A DNA stretch of 64,000 bases from Afipia sp. OHSU_II-C1 (GCF_000497575.1 NZ_APJI01000001.1:1-64000); one strand, 5' to 3'; counted from the first letter of the stretch, positions 53,067 to 63,144 are shown. The notes: a model not told the origin generated them from the sequence alone. Program-made: numbers and translations.

Positions 53067-54233
53067 ATGAAGACCGTTCTTTTTGCCTGGGAGCACGGCG
53101 GCGGCTTTGGCCATATCGCGAACCTGGAACGTTTGGCTGCACAGCTGAGCCGCCACCACGTGCGCCCGGTATTCGTGCTCAAGGATCCGCAAGCCGCACG
53201 TCTGATGGGACTCAATGCGGTTGTTTTGCAGGCTCCATCATGGCCCGCCGCGCAGTCCCTGCGCTCAACAGCGACGATGCACGATCAACTGGCCTCAAAC
53301 GGTTTGACTGATGAGAATGGCCTGCGGTCGCTGCTGCAATCGTGGGACGATATTTTCAGAACCGTTTTGCCGGATCTTATGGTCGCGGACTATGCACCAG
53401 CGGCAAGCCTCATGGCGCGCGGAAGGATTCCGCTGGTCGTTGTCGGCAACGGATACACGGTCCCTCCCAGCGACATGAAACGATTTCCGCTGCTGCATCG
53501 TGTTCATCCCCCGCGCTGGAGCGAGGAAGAAACACTGGGAACAGTCAATCGCGTATTGCGATCTCTGGGCCGGCCTTTCCTTGAACAGCTGCCGCAGATG
53601 TTCTCAGGCGATGCGCAGATCGTTCTCACTTTTCCGTTGCTCGATCCTTATGATCTGCAAAGACCGGAGCCGCAGGCCGGCCCGATCTTCGACAGCCCGC
53701 CGCTGGAGGCTCGGACAGATGCAGACAGTATCTTTGTCTACCTGTCGCGCGGCGTGCTGTCCGCACTGCCTTTCGACATTGTTCCGGCGCTGGTCCCGGT
53801 CGCTGAACGTCTCATCATTTCCGCGCCGGACATAACAGGCGAGCAATCCGAAAATCTTTCGCGCTGCGGTGCGCGGGTCTTCTCGCAACATTTACCGTTG
53901 AGCGAGACACTGGCATCGGCGCGTCTCGCCGTTCATTTCGGCGGGGGTGGACTGGCATCGCACGCCATAGCGGCAGGCATTCCGCAACTTGTCGTCGCGA
54001 CCCACATCGAGCAGCTCCTGAATGGGCTTCAACTTGAAAATGCCGGCCTCGGAAAAGTCATCGATAGTTTCGTGCCACCGGTCGACATCTCGAAATCTCT
54101 GGAAGATATCCTCGCCGACGACAATATGCGGCAGCATGCGGCACAGGCCGGTCATGAACATCGCAACATGCTGAAAAGCATGAAGCCGCTTGAAACATTT
54201 GAAGCAGCTGCCCTCAATCTTCTCGGCAAATAA
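53067..54233 (+). CDS. GT-B glycosyltransferase (UGT/MGT-like)
   Basis: A 388-residue protein with two Rossmann-like halves. The N-terminal loop WEHGGGFGHIANLERLA is glycine-rich as in MurG and GT1 enzymes; the C-terminal half carries HLPLSETLASARLAVHFGGGGLASHAIAAG (key residues HFGGGG, donor-binding region) and PQLVVATHIEQLLNGLQLE. The ATG at 53067 lies inside a longer frame and is preferred because the conserved region starts at once. It is divergent from the tandem GT32 gene. Acceptor and donor are unknown. G+C looks lower than the surrounding metabolic genes. Confidence 0.8.
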   Translation: MKTVLFAWEHGGGFGHIANLERLAAQLSRHHVRPVFVLKDPQAARLMGLNAVVLQAPSWPAAQSLRSTATMHDQLASNGLTDENGLRSLLQSWDDIFRTVLPDLMVADYAPAASLMARGRIPLVVVGNGYTVPPSDMKRFPLLHRVHPPRWSEEETLGTVNRVLRSLGRPFLEQLPQMFSGDAQIVLTFPLLDPYDLQRPEPQAGPIFDSPPLEARTDADSIFVYLSRGVLSALPFDIVPALVPVAERLIISAPDITGEQSENLSRCGARVFSQHLPLSETLASARLAVHFGGGGLASHAIAAGIPQLVVATHIEQLLNGLQLENAGLGKVIDSFVPPVDISKSLEDILADDNMRQHAAQAGHEHRNMLKSMKPLETFEAAALNLLGK

Positions 54234-54367
54234 CCGGGCGGCGCTCGGCAACCGTGCATGCCCGCCCCTATTTTCCGACGCAGGAAGGCCACTTGCCTCG
54301 GCAGGGAATACCTGCATAAAGTTAATCGACCAATTAACAAAAGCCAACGATCAGGGAGAGACTGCAG
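54234..54367. other. Short gap with possible terminator and operon leader
   Basis: GGGCGG (54236-54241) can pair with CCGCCC (54262-54267), followed by CTATTTTC, a weak terminator candidate for the glycosyltransferase gene. The rest is the leader of the DUF35 gene, with AGGGAGAG just before its start. Confidence 0.3.
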
Positions 54368-54781
54368 ATGGCTGCACCTTCGCGCGCCTTGCCGGTGCCA
54401 ACGCCTGAAACCCAGCATTTCTGGGACGGCACACAGTCAGGGGAACTTCGTCTGCAGCGCTGCGACGATTGCTCGATCGTCTATTTTCCGCCTCGCCCGT
54501 TCTGCCCTTCGTGCGCCTCGCGCAAGGTCAGCGTGTTCAAGGCCAGCGGCAAGGGCAAGCTCTACAGTTATGTGATCAACCACCGGCCTGCCGCTCCGGG
54601 CTTCACGCCGCCATATGCGATTGCCGTCGTCGAACTCGATGAAGGCCCGCGGATGATGAGCAATATTCTCGATTGCCCGCAGACGCCCGAAGCGCTCGTG
54701 CTCGACATGAAACTCGAAGTCGCATTCGAGAAGGTCAGCGACAAGATCACCCTCCCCCAGTTCCGCCCGGCGAAGGGTTAA
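54368..54781 (+). CDS. DUF35 OB-fold / zinc-ribbon protein, acyl-CoA partner
   Basis: A 137-residue protein with the N-terminal rubredoxin-like zinc ribbon of the DUF35 family: Cys32, Cys35, Cys46 and Cys49 (RCDDC and FCPSC). The C-terminal OB fold covers KLYSYVINHRPAAPGFTPPYAIAVVELDEGPRMMSNI (quoted in key part: PPYAIAVVELDEG). DUF35 proteins bind acyl-CoA and pair with thiolase-like partners, for example in steroid side-chain aldolases. The thiolase-like gene begins four bases after this stop, a strong sign of complex formation. AGGGAGAG precedes the start. Confidence 0.9.
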   Translation: MAAPSRALPVPTPETQHFWDGTQSGELRLQRCDDCSIVYFPPRPFCPSCASRKVSVFKASGKGKLYSYVINHRPAAPGFTPPYAIAVVELDEGPRMMSNILDCPQTPEALVLDMKLEVAFEKVSDKITLPQFRPAKG

Positions 54782-54785
54782 GAGC

Positions 54786-55925
54786 ATGCGCAGAAATCAG
54801 GTTGCGGTCGTCGGCGCGGCAGAAACCACCAAACTCGGCGTCATTCCCGACATGTCGCAGATCCAGTTGCACGCGGACGCCGCACTGAATGCGCTGGCGG
54901 ACGCGGGACTGAAGCTGTCGGACATCGACGGCATCGCGACTGCAGTCGAAACGCCCCAACAGCTCGCGCACTATCTCGGCATCACACCGACATGGGTTGA
55001 CGGCACGTCGGTCGGCGGTTGTTCGTTCATGCTGCATGTCCGCCACGCCGCCGCGGCGATCGAGGCCGGACTGTGCAAGACGGTGCTGATCACCCATGCC
55101 GAGAGCGGCAAGTCGATGATCGGCAAGCTGCCGCGCTCGATTCCCGCCGACAGCCTGCAGGGCCAGTTCGAGGCCCCCTTCGGCGTCTACGGTCCGCCCA
55201 GCATGTTTCCAATTCCCGTACTGCGCTACATGAAAACCTACGGCATCACCCACGAGCAGATTGCGATGGTGTCGGTGATTCAGCGTGAATGGGCCGCGAA
55301 GAACCCGCGCGCGATGATGAAGGACTCGATCACGGTCGAGGATGTACTCAACTCGCGGATGATCGCTTACCCGTTCCGCATTCTTCAGTGCTGCCTCGTC
55401 ACCGATGGCGGCGGCGCGCTGATCCTGACCAGTGCCGACCGCGCCAAGGATTTTCCGCAGAAGCCGGTTTACATCCTCGGCACCGGCGAAAGCGTCGAGA
55501 CGCCGATGGTCAGCCAGATGGAAACCTTCAACTCGTCGCGCGCTTTCAAGGTGGCGGGCCCGACCGCGTTTCGCGAGGCCGGCATTGCGCACAAGGATGT
55601 CGATCACCTGATGATTTACGATGCCTTTGCGCATCTGCCGTTGTTCGGCCTCGGCGATCTCGGCTTCATGCCGCATGAGGAAACCGGCAAGTTCATCGCC
55701 GACCGCAACACCGCCATCGGCGGCAAGCTGCCGATGAACACCAACGGCGGCGGCCTCAGCTACATGCATTCCGGCATGTACGGAATGTACGCCTTGCAGG
55801 AAAGCGTGCGGCAGATGCGCGGCATCGCACCTGCACAGGTGCCAGGCGCGAAGATATCGGTGTGTCACGGTGTCGGCGGCATGTTCGCCGCCAGCGGCAC
55901 CATCATTTTCACCAACGAACGCTGA
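54786..55925 (+). CDS. Thiolase-like (lipid-transfer/Ltp-type) protein lacking the nucleophilic Cys
   Basis: A 379-residue protein of the thiolase fold, SCP-x/Ltp branch. Aligned by eye with FadA, the usual nucleophilic Cys position is Gly78, with Cys79 next to it (VGGCSF). His328 (LSYMHSG) and Cys360 (VCHGVGG) keep the other two catalytic positions. Known Ltp proteins without this Cys work with a DUF35 partner as retro-aldolases in steroid side-chain removal, or as lipid-transfer-like proteins. The DUF35 partner is encoded four bases upstream. I infer an aldolase-like role on a CoA thioester, not ordinary thiolysis. Confidence 0.85.
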   Translation: MRRNQVAVVGAAETTKLGVIPDMSQIQLHADAALNALADAGLKLSDIDGIATAVETPQQLAHYLGITPTWVDGTSVGGCSFMLHVRHAAAAIEAGLCKTVLITHAESGKSMIGKLPRSIPADSLQGQFEAPFGVYGPPSMFPIPVLRYMKTYGITHEQIAMVSVIQREWAAKNPRAMMKDSITVEDVLNSRMIAYPFRILQCCLVTDGGGALILTSADRAKDFPQKPVYILGTGESVETPMVSQMETFNSSRAFKVAGPTAFREAGIAHKDVDHLMIYDAFAHLPLFGLGDLGFMPHEETGKFIADRNTAIGGKLPMNTNGGGLSYMHSGMYGMYALQESVRQMRGIAPAQVPGAKISVCHGVGGMFAASGTIIFTNER

Positions 55926-55948
55926 CAGCGAAAACAGGAGTTACAACA

Positions 55949-56869
55949 ATGTCGAACAAGAAGTCGCTGGACGGCAAGGTCATCGTTGTCACCGGTGCGG
56001 GCCGCGGCATCGGCCGCGAGATTGCCCTGCTCGCCGCCGCCGAGGGCGCCAAGGTGGTGGTCAACGATCCCGGTGTTGCGGCCGACGGATCGGGCACCAA
56101 CGCCGCCCCCGCCGAGGAGGTCGTCGAGGAGATCAAGAAGCGTGGCGGCACCGCCGTCGCCAACTTCGAAACGGTGGCGGAAGCCATTCCAGCCAGCAAG
56201 ATCATCAAGCAAGCCGTCGACACCTACGGCAAGCTGGACGGCGTCGTGAACAACGCCGGCATCCTGCGCGATGCGATCTTCCATCGCATGAGCATCGAGG
56301 CATTCGAGTCGGTCATCAAGGTTCACCTGCTCGGCTCGTTCTACACCTCACACGCCGCCGCCCGCATTTTCCGTGAGCAGGAAAGCGGCGCATTCGTCCA
56401 CTTCACCTCGACATCGGGCCTGATCGGCAACTTCGGCCAGGCGAACTATGCCGCCGCCAAGCTTGGCATCGTCGGCCTGTCGAAGTCTATCGCGCTCGAC
56501 ATGGAGCGCTTCAACGTGCGCTCGAACTGCGTGTCGCCGTTCGCATGGAGCCGTCTGATCGGCACCATTCCAACCGAGACCGAGGAAGAGAAGGCGCGTG
56601 TTGCGCGCATGCAGCAGATGGGACCGGAGAAGATCGCGCCGCTATCGGTGTTCCTGCTCAGCGACGCCGCCAAGGATGTCACCGGGCAGATCTTTGCCGT
56701 GCGGATGAACGAAATCTTCCTGATGGGCCAGTCGCGTCCGCTGCGCTCGATCCATCGCGACGGCGGCTGGACGCCGCAAACCATCGCCGAGCACGGCATG
56801 CCCGCGCTGAAATCATCATTCTACAAGCTCGATCGCTCCGCCGACATCTTCTCGTGGGATGCGATCTAG
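55949..56869 (+). CDS. MFE/HSD17B4-like short-chain dehydrogenase
   Basis: A 306-residue SDR with the cofactor loop TGAGRGIGREIA, the characteristic KVVVNDPGVAADGSGT insert of the multifunctional-enzyme dehydrogenase branch, NNAGILRDAIFHRM, catalytic Ser in TSTSG and YAAAK. Such enzymes oxidise 3-hydroxyacyl-CoA in beta-oxidation of bulky acids. AGGAG precedes the ATG at 55949, 23 bases after the thiolase-like gene, forming a DUF35/Ltp/SDR operon. The C-terminal 60 residues extend beyond the usual SDR core and end HGMPALKSSFYKL, which I do not recognise as a domain. Confidence 0.9.
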   Translation: MSNKKSLDGKVIVVTGAGRGIGREIALLAAAEGAKVVVNDPGVAADGSGTNAAPAEEVVEEIKKRGGTAVANFETVAEAIPASKIIKQAVDTYGKLDGVVNNAGILRDAIFHRMSIEAFESVIKVHLLGSFYTSHAAARIFREQESGAFVHFTSTSGLIGNFGQANYAAAKLGIVGLSKSIALDMERFNVRSNCVSPFAWSRLIGTIPTETEEEKARVARMQQMGPEKIAPLSVFLLSDAAKDVTGQIFAVRMNEIFLMGQSRPLRSIHRDGGWTPQTIAEHGMPALKSSFYKLDRSADIFSWDAI

Positions 56870-56887
56870 GAGAACGGGCGGCCGGCC

Positions 56888-57676
56888 TTACTTGAAGGAC
56901 CCGTGCCGTCCGGTGCCACTGGCGAAGCGCTTGGCGCCTTCCAGCGTCTCGCCGGACGCAATGACATCGAGACCGCCCTGCATTTCATCAAGGATGGCAG
57001 ACGTCTCGTCGAGATCCCATTGACGCAGCGCCGAGCGCTTGTCATTGCGCAGACACGCTTGCGGAAACTTCGCCAGATCCTGCGCCAATGCAATCGCATG
57101 CGCACGCGCTTCACCCTTCGGCACAAGGCGGTTGGCAATCCCGATATCGAATGCTTCCTTCGCGTCGACCGGCCGCCCGGTGAGGATCAAATCCATTGCG
57201 CGGGAATGGCCTATCAGCCGCGGCAGACGGATGGTGCCGAGGTCGATCAGCGGGACGCCGAAGCGGCGGCAGAAGATACCAAAGGTCGCGCCCTCGCCCA
57301 CCACGCGCATGTCGGCCCACAGCGCCAGTTCCATGCCGCCCGCGACCGCATGGCCCTCCACCGCCGCTATCACCGGCTTGCTCAGACGCAAGCGGCTCGG
57401 TCCCATTGGCGCGATGGTGTCGTGTCCGCCAGGCTCGCGCTTTTTCTCGCGATCGCCGATCGCAACAGCTTTCAGATCAGCACCTGCGCAGAACGCGCCG
57501 CCTGTACCCGTGAATACGGCAACGGAAGAATCCGGATCGGCATCAAAGGCGCGAAAGGCATCGAACAGGCGGCGCGCCGTGGCGCCATCGACGGCATTCT
57601 TGCGCTCCGGCCGGTTGATGGAAACGATGGTAACGGGTCCTTCGTGCTCGACAAGAATGGTGTCAGTTTCGGTCAT
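56888..57676 (-). CDS. Enoyl-CoA hydratase/isomerase (crotonase) family protein
   Basis: A 262-residue crotonase. The first oxyanion motif GAFCAGADLKA and the second, EGHAVAGGMELALWADMRV, are clear; a Glu at the end of GGMEL lies near the usual first catalytic Glu, while the second position (FGVPLIDLGT) carries no obvious Glu/Asp pair, so hydration is not certain. It converges with the SDR gene 18 bases away. The next gene on its strand is ppc, ending 23 bases upstream. It could belong functionally with the nearby acyl-CoA genes. Confidence 0.87.
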   Translation of the reverse strand: MTETDTILVEHEGPVTIVSINRPERKNAVDGATARRLFDAFRAFDADPDSSVAVFTGTGGAFCAGADLKAVAIGDREKKREPGGHDTIAPMGPSRLRLSKPVIAAVEGHAVAGGMELALWADMRVVGEGATFGIFCRRFGVPLIDLGTIRLPRLIGHSRAMDLILTGRPVDAKEAFDIGIANRLVPKGEARAHAIALAQDLAKFPQACLRNDKRSALRQWDLDETSAILDEMQGGLDVIASGETLEGAKRFASGTGRHGSFK

Positions 57677-57699
57677 CGATACCTCCCGTTGTATTTATC

Positions 57700-60513
57700 T
57701 TAGCCGCTGTTGCGTAGCCCCGCGGAAATTCCGTTGATGGTGAGCTGAATGCCGCGCAGCACCTGCTCATCCGTGCTTTGAGCCCGGTGCGCCTGAAGCA
57801 GTTCGACCTGCACATGGTTGAGCGGATCGAGGTAAGGGAAGCGATTGCGGATCGATCGTTCGAGCAAGGAATTTCCCTGCAACAGCCGGTCATGGCCCAT
57901 GATGGTCAGCAGCGTTTCGATCGAGTCATGCCACTCGGAGCGGATACGGCCAAAGATGGTGGCGCGCAGCTTTTCATCCGGGACAAGGTCCGCGTAGCGC
58001 GAGGCGATGGCGATGCTGCTCTTGGACAGCACCATGTCCATGTTGGACAGCAGCGTCTGGAAGAACGGCCACTCGCGGTACAGTTCCTGGAGGAACGCGA
58101 TGCCCTTGTCCGGATGCTGCTTGACCCAGGCATCGACAGCGCTGCCGAAGCCATACCAGCCCGGCAGCATCAGGCGGCATTGCGCCCAGCTGAACACCCA
58201 GGGAATAGCACGCAAGTCCTCGATTCTGCGCGTCTTTGTGCGCGAAGCCGGTCGGCTGCCTATGTTCAGCGTCGAGATTTCCGAGATCACCGTGGAAGCC
58301 CAGAAATAATCCTCGAAGCCTTCGGTTTCATAGACGAGGTTGCGATAGGCCGCATAGGCTAGGTTGGAGAGTTCCTCCATCGCCGCGATGTATTCATCGC
58401 GCGGCGCGGAATGTTTCGGCTGCAACAGGCTCGCTTCCAGCGTTGCCGCCGCGAGAATTTCGAGGTTGTGGCGGCCAACGTCGGCATTGGAGTATTTGCT
58501 GGAGATGATTTCTCCCTGCTCGGTGATGCGGATCTGCCCGTTCACCGCTCCGCCGGGCTGCGCCAGGATTGCGTCATAGCTCGGGCCGCCGCCGCGGCCG
58601 ACCGAGCCGCCGCGCCCGTGAAACAGCCGCAGGCGCACGCCGTGGCGCTCGAACACTTCGACGAGACTGATCTCGGCCTTGTAGAGTTCCCAGCCCGAGG
58701 TGACGAAACCACCGTCCTTGTTGCTGTCCGAATAGCCGAGCATGACCTCCTGAAGGCCGCCCCGGCTGTCGACGAGGCGACGATATTCCGGCAACGAGAA
58801 CAGGCTGTCCATGATCTGCGCGCACTGCCGCAGATCATCGATGGTCTCGAACAGCGGCACAATGTTGAGACGGCTGGTGCCGTCCGGCGAGACGAGACCC
58901 GCTTCCTTCAGCAGAACAGCGACCTCGAGCAGATCCGACACGCCCTCGGTCATCGAGATGATGCACTGGGGAATGACAGCGCCGCCAAATGTCGCATGGG
59001 CTTCCGCAGCCGCGCGCAGCACGGCGAGTTCCTTGATCGTCTCTTCGCCGTACGCGACGAACGGCGACGCCAGCGGACGCGCGGTACTCAATTCACCGGA
59101 CAGCAGCGCGATACGCGCCTCTTCCGGCATCTCCTGATAATTGGTGCCCGGTGCAGCCGCTTCAAAGAGCTCAGCAATGGTCCGTTCATGCACGGAAGAG
59201 TTCTGCCGCATATCAAGCGCCGCAAGGTGGAAGCCGAAGCAGTCCACCGCACGGCGCAGATGCCGCAGCCGTCCCCGCGCGATCACCAGCGAGTTATTGG
59301 CGACCAGCGACGCATGCAGCACATCAAGATCGCGCGCAAGTTCATCCGGACCGGCATAGGCCGTCGCAGCGCCCACCGGCGGCCGGCTGGTTTCAATCTT
59401 CAGCTTCAAGGCGGTTGCCGCCAGCCGGGCGTAGATGCCGGAAACCGCAAGCCGATAGGGTTCGCCGCTGCGGTGGGGCGACGGGTCCGGGGACTGCCCT
59501 GCGAGAGCGCGCAATTCAGGCGACACGTCGGCAAGATGGGCCGCGAGTGAAAGCTCCGCGCCAAGTTCGTGCAATTCGGCAAGATAAAAACGAAGAATGC
59601 GCGTAGCGTGCAGGTTAAGAGCACCGCGCATGACCTCCGCCGTCACGAACGGGTTGCCGTCGCGGTCGCCGCCGATCCAGCTTCCCATTTTCAGGAATGT
59701 CGCAAGCTCCGGGACATCGTGTGCATCGACGGCCGTGCCGCCCTCTTCGGCCAGCCGGTCCTCAAGCGAACAGTGCAGCCGGGGCACTTCGCGCAGGAAC
59801 GTATAGTCATAGAACGACAGGCCGTTGGAGACTTCGTCCAGCACCGTCAACTTGGTGCGCCTCAAAAGATTGGTCTGCCACAGCGTCACCACCGCACGGC
59901 GCAACTGCTCGTCACTCGCGGCGATCTCGTCGGCAGTCATCTGCGTGCGGTCGCGGATGTTGAGTACGGAGGCGATCTCCATCTCGCGGTCGATCGTACT
60001 CTTGCGGCGGACCTCGGTCGGATGCGCGGTGAGGACCGGGCTGACCTGCGCCTTGGCAAAGAATGCCCGCAACTCATCGGCATCGATGCCTGCTTCCTGC
60101 GCGCGCGCAAGCGCCCGCGTCAGGGTGCCAGGGCGCGCAGCGGTGCCTGCCATGTCCTGCGCGCGGCGCTGGCGGATATTGTTCTGGTCTTCCGCGATAT
60201 TGGCCAGATGCGAGAAATAACTGAACGCGCGAACGATGCGGACGGTGTCGGCGATCGACATGCCATCCAGAATGGCCTCAAGCTCGCGGCGGGCCGGCTT
60301 GTCGTCATCGCGGTGGAAACGGATCGAGGTCTGCCGGATGCGTTCGACCAGATCGAAGACATCCGCTCCTTCCTGGTCACGGACGGTGTCCCCGAGAATT
60401 CGACCCAGCCGCCGGATATCGGCGCGCAACAGCGCATCGTCATCGGCAGCGGCCGGATCGGTCCCGCGAAGCTTCACGTCCCGAGTATCGGACTGTTTCG
60501 CTTCGTATGACAT
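57700..60513 (-). CDS. ppc: Phosphoenolpyruvate carboxylase
   Basis: A 937-residue enzyme adding bicarbonate to phosphoenolpyruvate to make oxaloacetate. Key motifs: [10 protein letters not shown] with His164, [11 protein letters not shown] in the first half, [14 protein letters not shown] with the catalytic Lys, and the glycine-rich loop [14 protein letters not shown]. The C-terminal ISAGLRNSG is close to the family RNTG end that binds the allosteric site. The ATG at 60513 follows GATCCCGTGAGAGG-type sequence upstream; the longer frame to 60606 is not supported. Length is in line with bacterial forms. It is a central anaplerotic gene between two acyl-CoA sets. Confidence 0.96.
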   Translation of the reverse strand: MSYEAKQSDTRDVKLRGTDPAAADDDALLRADIRRLGRILGDTVRDQEGADVFDLVERIRQTSIRFHRDDDKPARRELEAILDGMSIADTVRIVRAFSYFSHLANIAEDQNNIRQRRAQDMAGTAARPGTLTRALARAQEAGIDADELRAFFAKAQVSPVLTAHPTEVRRKSTIDREMEIASVLNIRDRTQMTADEIAASDEQLRRAVVTLWQTNLLRRTKLTVLDEVSNGLSFYDYTFLREVPRLHCSLEDRLAEEGGTAVDAHDVPELATFLKMGSWIGGDRDGNPFVTAEVMRGALNLHATRILRFYLAELHELGAELSLAAHLADVSPELRALAGQSPDPSPHRSGEPYRLAVSGIYARLAATALKLKIETSRPPVGAATAYAGPDELARDLDVLHASLVANNSLVIARGRLRHLRRAVDCFGFHLAALDMRQNSSVHERTIAELFEAAAPGTNYQEMPEEARIALLSGELSTARPLASPFVAYGEETIKELAVLRAAAEAHATFGGAVIPQCIISMTEGVSDLLEVAVLLKEAGLVSPDGTSRLNIVPLFETIDDLRQCAQIMDSLFSLPEYRRLVDSRGGLQEVMLGYSDSNKDGGFVTSGWELYKAEISLVEVFERHGVRLRLFHGRGGSVGRGGGPSYDAILAQPGGAVNGQIRITEQGEIISSKYSNADVGRHNLEILAAATLEASLLQPKHSAPRDEYIAAMEELSNLAYAAYRNLVYETEGFEDYFWASTVISEISTLNIGSRPASRTKTRRIEDLRAIPWVFSWAQCRLMLPGWYGFGSAVDAWVKQHPDKGIAFLQELYREWPFFQTLLSNMDMVLSKSSIAIASRYADLVPDEKLRATIFGRIRSEWHDSIETLLTIMGHDRLLQGNSLLERSIRNRFPYLDPLNHVQVELLQAHRAQSTDEQVLRGIQLTINGISAGLRNSG

Positions 60514-60674
60514 GACGCGATCCCGTGAGAGGTGTTCCCGTCCTCTCAAGTCGCAATTTTTGCGCACCGGCGCAAGCGCCGGATACCCGTCCTGCCTTCC
60601 GCGCAACGATCTTGCGTTCGGCTAATGATTTTTTCGTATTTTCTTCACGACAGGCGGGCCCCGGTTGAAAACGT

Positions 60675-62213
60675 CTAGATCCTGCGCCCGGCCCGCTCCC
60701 AGTAGGGATCGCGCAGCCGCCGTTTGAAGATCTTTCCCGAATCCTCGCGCGGCAAACCGGTCTGAATCTCGATGTGCTTGGGCACCTTGTAACCCGCCAG
60801 CGAAATCCTGAGTTGCTCACGGATCGCCGCGACGTCGAGCACGGCTCCGGGCTGCGGCTCCACCACCGCCATCAGCGCCTCGCCGAACTCGTCATCGGGA
60901 ATGCCGAACACGGCGCAGTCGTGGACACCGGAAATTCCGTGCAGCACCGCTTCGATTTCCGCCGGATAGATATTGACGCCGCCCGAGATCACCATATCGC
61001 GTTTGCGATCGCAGATGAAAACGTAGCCGTCGGCATCGATGTATCCGACATCGCCGCTCGTGATGAAGCCGTCGCGGTCGATCTCAGAGCGCTTCTCGGG
61101 CCGGTTGTGATAGGTGAAGTCGGGGTTCGCGGCGATGCGCGAGTAAATCTCGCCGATCTCGCCCTGCGGCAATATCCGGCCATCCTCGCCGAGAAAGCGG
61201 AGTTCAGCTCCCGGTGAAATCTTGCCCACCGTGCCCGGTTTCTTCAACGCATCTTCCGAGCTCGCGAATGTCACCGCGCCGGATTCCGTGCTGCCGTAGA
61301 ACTCAAAAATCACCGGACCGAACCATTCGATCATCGCCCGTTTCACATCCGCGGGGCACGGCGCAGCCGCGTGGATGACGTGACGCAGCGATGAGACGTC
61401 GTAGGACTTGCGGACGTGCTCCGGCAGCTTCAGCAGCCGGGTGAACATGGTCGGCACCATGAAGACGTTGTCGATCTTCTGTTGGTCGATGATGCGCAGA
61501 AACTCCTCGGCCTCGAAGCGCGGCATCAGGATCGTCACATCACCGAGCCGCCCCGCGCGCAGGCCGAATGCGTTCGGCGCAGAATGATACAGCGGGCCCG
61601 GCAGCAAGGCGCGCACGCCCGGCTTAAGTCCATAGATCAGCGCGCGCATCGCTTCCATCGACGCACTCTGCTCCGGCGTCGGTGCATAACGCTTGACGCC
61701 TTTGGGGTGCCCTGTGGTGCCGGACGTGTAAATCATGTTCTGCGGCTGCGGCAGTGCGGGTCCATTGTAGGGCGTCTGCTGCGCAAGCCATGTATCGAAA
61801 TCGAGTGTTCCGCGCGCCGTCGCGCGCAACACCGCATCAATCCGGTATGTCGCAGCGATTTCTGGCGGCGGCGGCAAGCTGAGCATCGTGACGCCGACAG
61901 GAACGACGCCGTCGAGCCCGTGTAATAGATCAGCATGGCCGATCAGAACGCGCGCGCCGGAATCGCCCATGACGTAGGCGATCTCGTCCGGCCTGAAGTG
62001 CCAGTTGATCGGCACGGCGTAAGCGCCGAGCGTCATCACCGCATAGGCAGTCTCAAGAAACGCAATGTCGTTGCGCATCAGGATGCCGACGCTGTCACCT
62101 TGCCTGATGCCGAGCCGTTCGAGCCCGCCCGCGATCAGGCGTGCACGTTCATTCACCTCGTCACGGGACTTGCGGCGCTCGCCGCTGACGATGCCCGTCG
62201 CTAACCCCGACAT
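60675..62213 (-). CDS. AMP-forming acyl-CoA synthetase (fatty acid/bile-acid-type CoA ligase)
   Basis: A 512-residue ANL-family ligase activating a carboxylic acid with ATP and CoA. The P-loop is YTSGTTGHPKGVKR, followed by FEFYGSTESG (adenine/Thr motif), GDVGYIDADGYVFICDRKRD (Asp and Arg motifs) and the C-terminal catalytic Lys in SGKIFKRRLRD. The ATG at 62213 lies 11 bases after the stop of the crotonase gene; the longer frame to 62738 overlaps that gene and is not used. No good ribosome site is seen, so coupling is likely. It may be a target of the Pat-type acetyltransferase at 43866-46568, which is inference. Confidence 0.92.
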   Translation of the reverse strand: MSGLATGIVSGERRKSRDEVNERARLIAGGLERLGIRQGDSVGILMRNDIAFLETAYAVMTLGAYAVPINWHFRPDEIAYVMGDSGARVLIGHADLLHGLDGVVPVGVTMLSLPPPPEIAATYRIDAVLRATARGTLDFDTWLAQQTPYNGPALPQPQNMIYTSGTTGHPKGVKRYAPTPEQSASMEAMRALIYGLKPGVRALLPGPLYHSAPNAFGLRAGRLGDVTILMPRFEAEEFLRIIDQQKIDNVFMVPTMFTRLLKLPEHVRKSYDVSSLRHVIHAAAPCPADVKRAMIEWFGPVIFEFYGSTESGAVTFASSEDALKKPGTVGKISPGAELRFLGEDGRILPQGEIGEIYSRIAANPDFTYHNRPEKRSEIDRDGFITSGDVGYIDADGYVFICDRKRDMVISGGVNIYPAEIEAVLHGISGVHDCAVFGIPDDEFGEALMAVVEPQPGAVLDVAAIREQLRISLAGYKVPKHIEIQTGLPREDSGKIFKRRLRDPYWERAGRRI

Positions 62214-62224
62214 GTCGCAGCCGT

Positions 62225-63037
62225 TCAATTCGAGCCGTCGGCAAACTTCGGCGCGCGCTTTTCGATATTGGCACGCACCGCCTCTGTCTGGTTGGGCGAT
62301 CCCATCAGCTTCATCTGCTCGACGGATTCCGCCAGCAGCGCCGGGCCGGGATTGGCCGTGGAGAGATTGTTCAGCATCCGCTTGATGGCGCGGATGGCAT
62401 CCGGACTCTTGCCGGCGATCTCGCGCGCGGTTTCCAGCGCGACCGAACGGGGATCGTCGCAAATCCGCGTGGCCAGACCGTAGCTCATCGCGTCCTGCGC
62501 GGAGAAAATCCGGCCAGTGAAAGTGAGGTCGCGCAGAATATCGTCGCGGACCAGACTGGCGAGAATCGGCGTTCCCGCCATGTCGGGCACCAGCCCCCAT
62601 TTGATTTCCATGATCGACATGCGCGCGTCCGGCGCGAGAAACCGCATATCGGCGCCGAGCGCGAGCTGGAAGCCGCCGCCAAATGCAACGCCGTGCACAG
62701 CTGCAATCACTGGAACCGGCAGCTGCCGCCAGCCCCACACCGCCTGTTGCGAATGATTGGTCAGGCCGTGCGTCCGCTTGGCGAGATCCCGCAGATCGCT
62801 GGAGCCGTCGCCCATTGCGGCAAAACGCCCCATATCGAGCCCGGCGCAGAACGCCCGTCCCTCGCCGGACAGCACCACCGCGCGCAAGCCCTTCTCGGTC
62901 TTGAGCCGCGCCGCTGTATCCACCAGCGCATTGAACATCGCCGCGTCGAGCGCGTTCATCTTGTCCCCACGGACCAGACGGACGTCGGCGACCCCCTCCG
63001 ACATCGAAACCGTGATGCGATCGTTTGCGGCAGTCAT
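62225..63037 (-). CDS. Crotonase family protein (enoyl-CoA hydratase/isomerase)
   Basis: A 270-residue crotonase. Motifs GRAFCAGLDMGRF (first oxyanion hole) and VHGVAFGGGFQLALGADMRF (second) are clear. The Ser/Ile-rich DARMSIMEIKWGLVPD segment covers the second acidic position, where MEIKWG carries a Glu. It is divergent from the dienoyl-reductase-like gene and starts the two-gene unit with the acyl-CoA ligase. The role could be hydration or isomerisation of an unsaturated acyl-CoA in beta-oxidation. The ATG follows AGGAGAAACGCC. Confidence 0.92.
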   Translation of the reverse strand: MTAANDRITVSMSEGVADVRLVRGDKMNALDAAMFNALVDTAARLKTEKGLRAVVLSGEGRAFCAGLDMGRFAAMGDGSSDLRDLAKRTHGLTNHSQQAVWGWRQLPVPVIAAVHGVAFGGGFQLALGADMRFLAPDARMSIMEIKWGLVPDMAGTPILASLVRDDILRDLTFTGRIFSAQDAMSYGLATRICDDPRSVALETAREIAGKSPDAIRAIKRMLNNLSTANPGPALLAESVEQMKLMGSPNQTEAVRANIEKRAPKFADGSN

Positions 63038-63096
63038 GGCGTTTCTCCTGTTGTTTTTGATCTCTTCTCTTTACAGGATTAGCGCATGCTGTTTTA

Positions 63097-63114
63097 ATTA
63101 ATCAACTAACTAAT
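63097..63114. promoter_or_regulatory. AT-rich imperfect dyad in the divergent promoter region
   Basis: ATTAATCAACTAACTAAT has mirrored ends (ATTAAT / ACTAAT) in an otherwise GC-rich region between the divergent crotonase and reductase genes. It could be a TetR-type operator or just promoter AT-rich DNA. Confidence 0.3.
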
Positions 63115-63144
63115 GAAGAAAAGCAATTCTGGGAGGATTGCACC

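Noticed and set aside
62214-62738. Upstream extension of the acyl-CoA ligase
   Set aside because: It overlaps the crotonase gene in another frame, is Arg/Gly-rich and has no ligase motifs.
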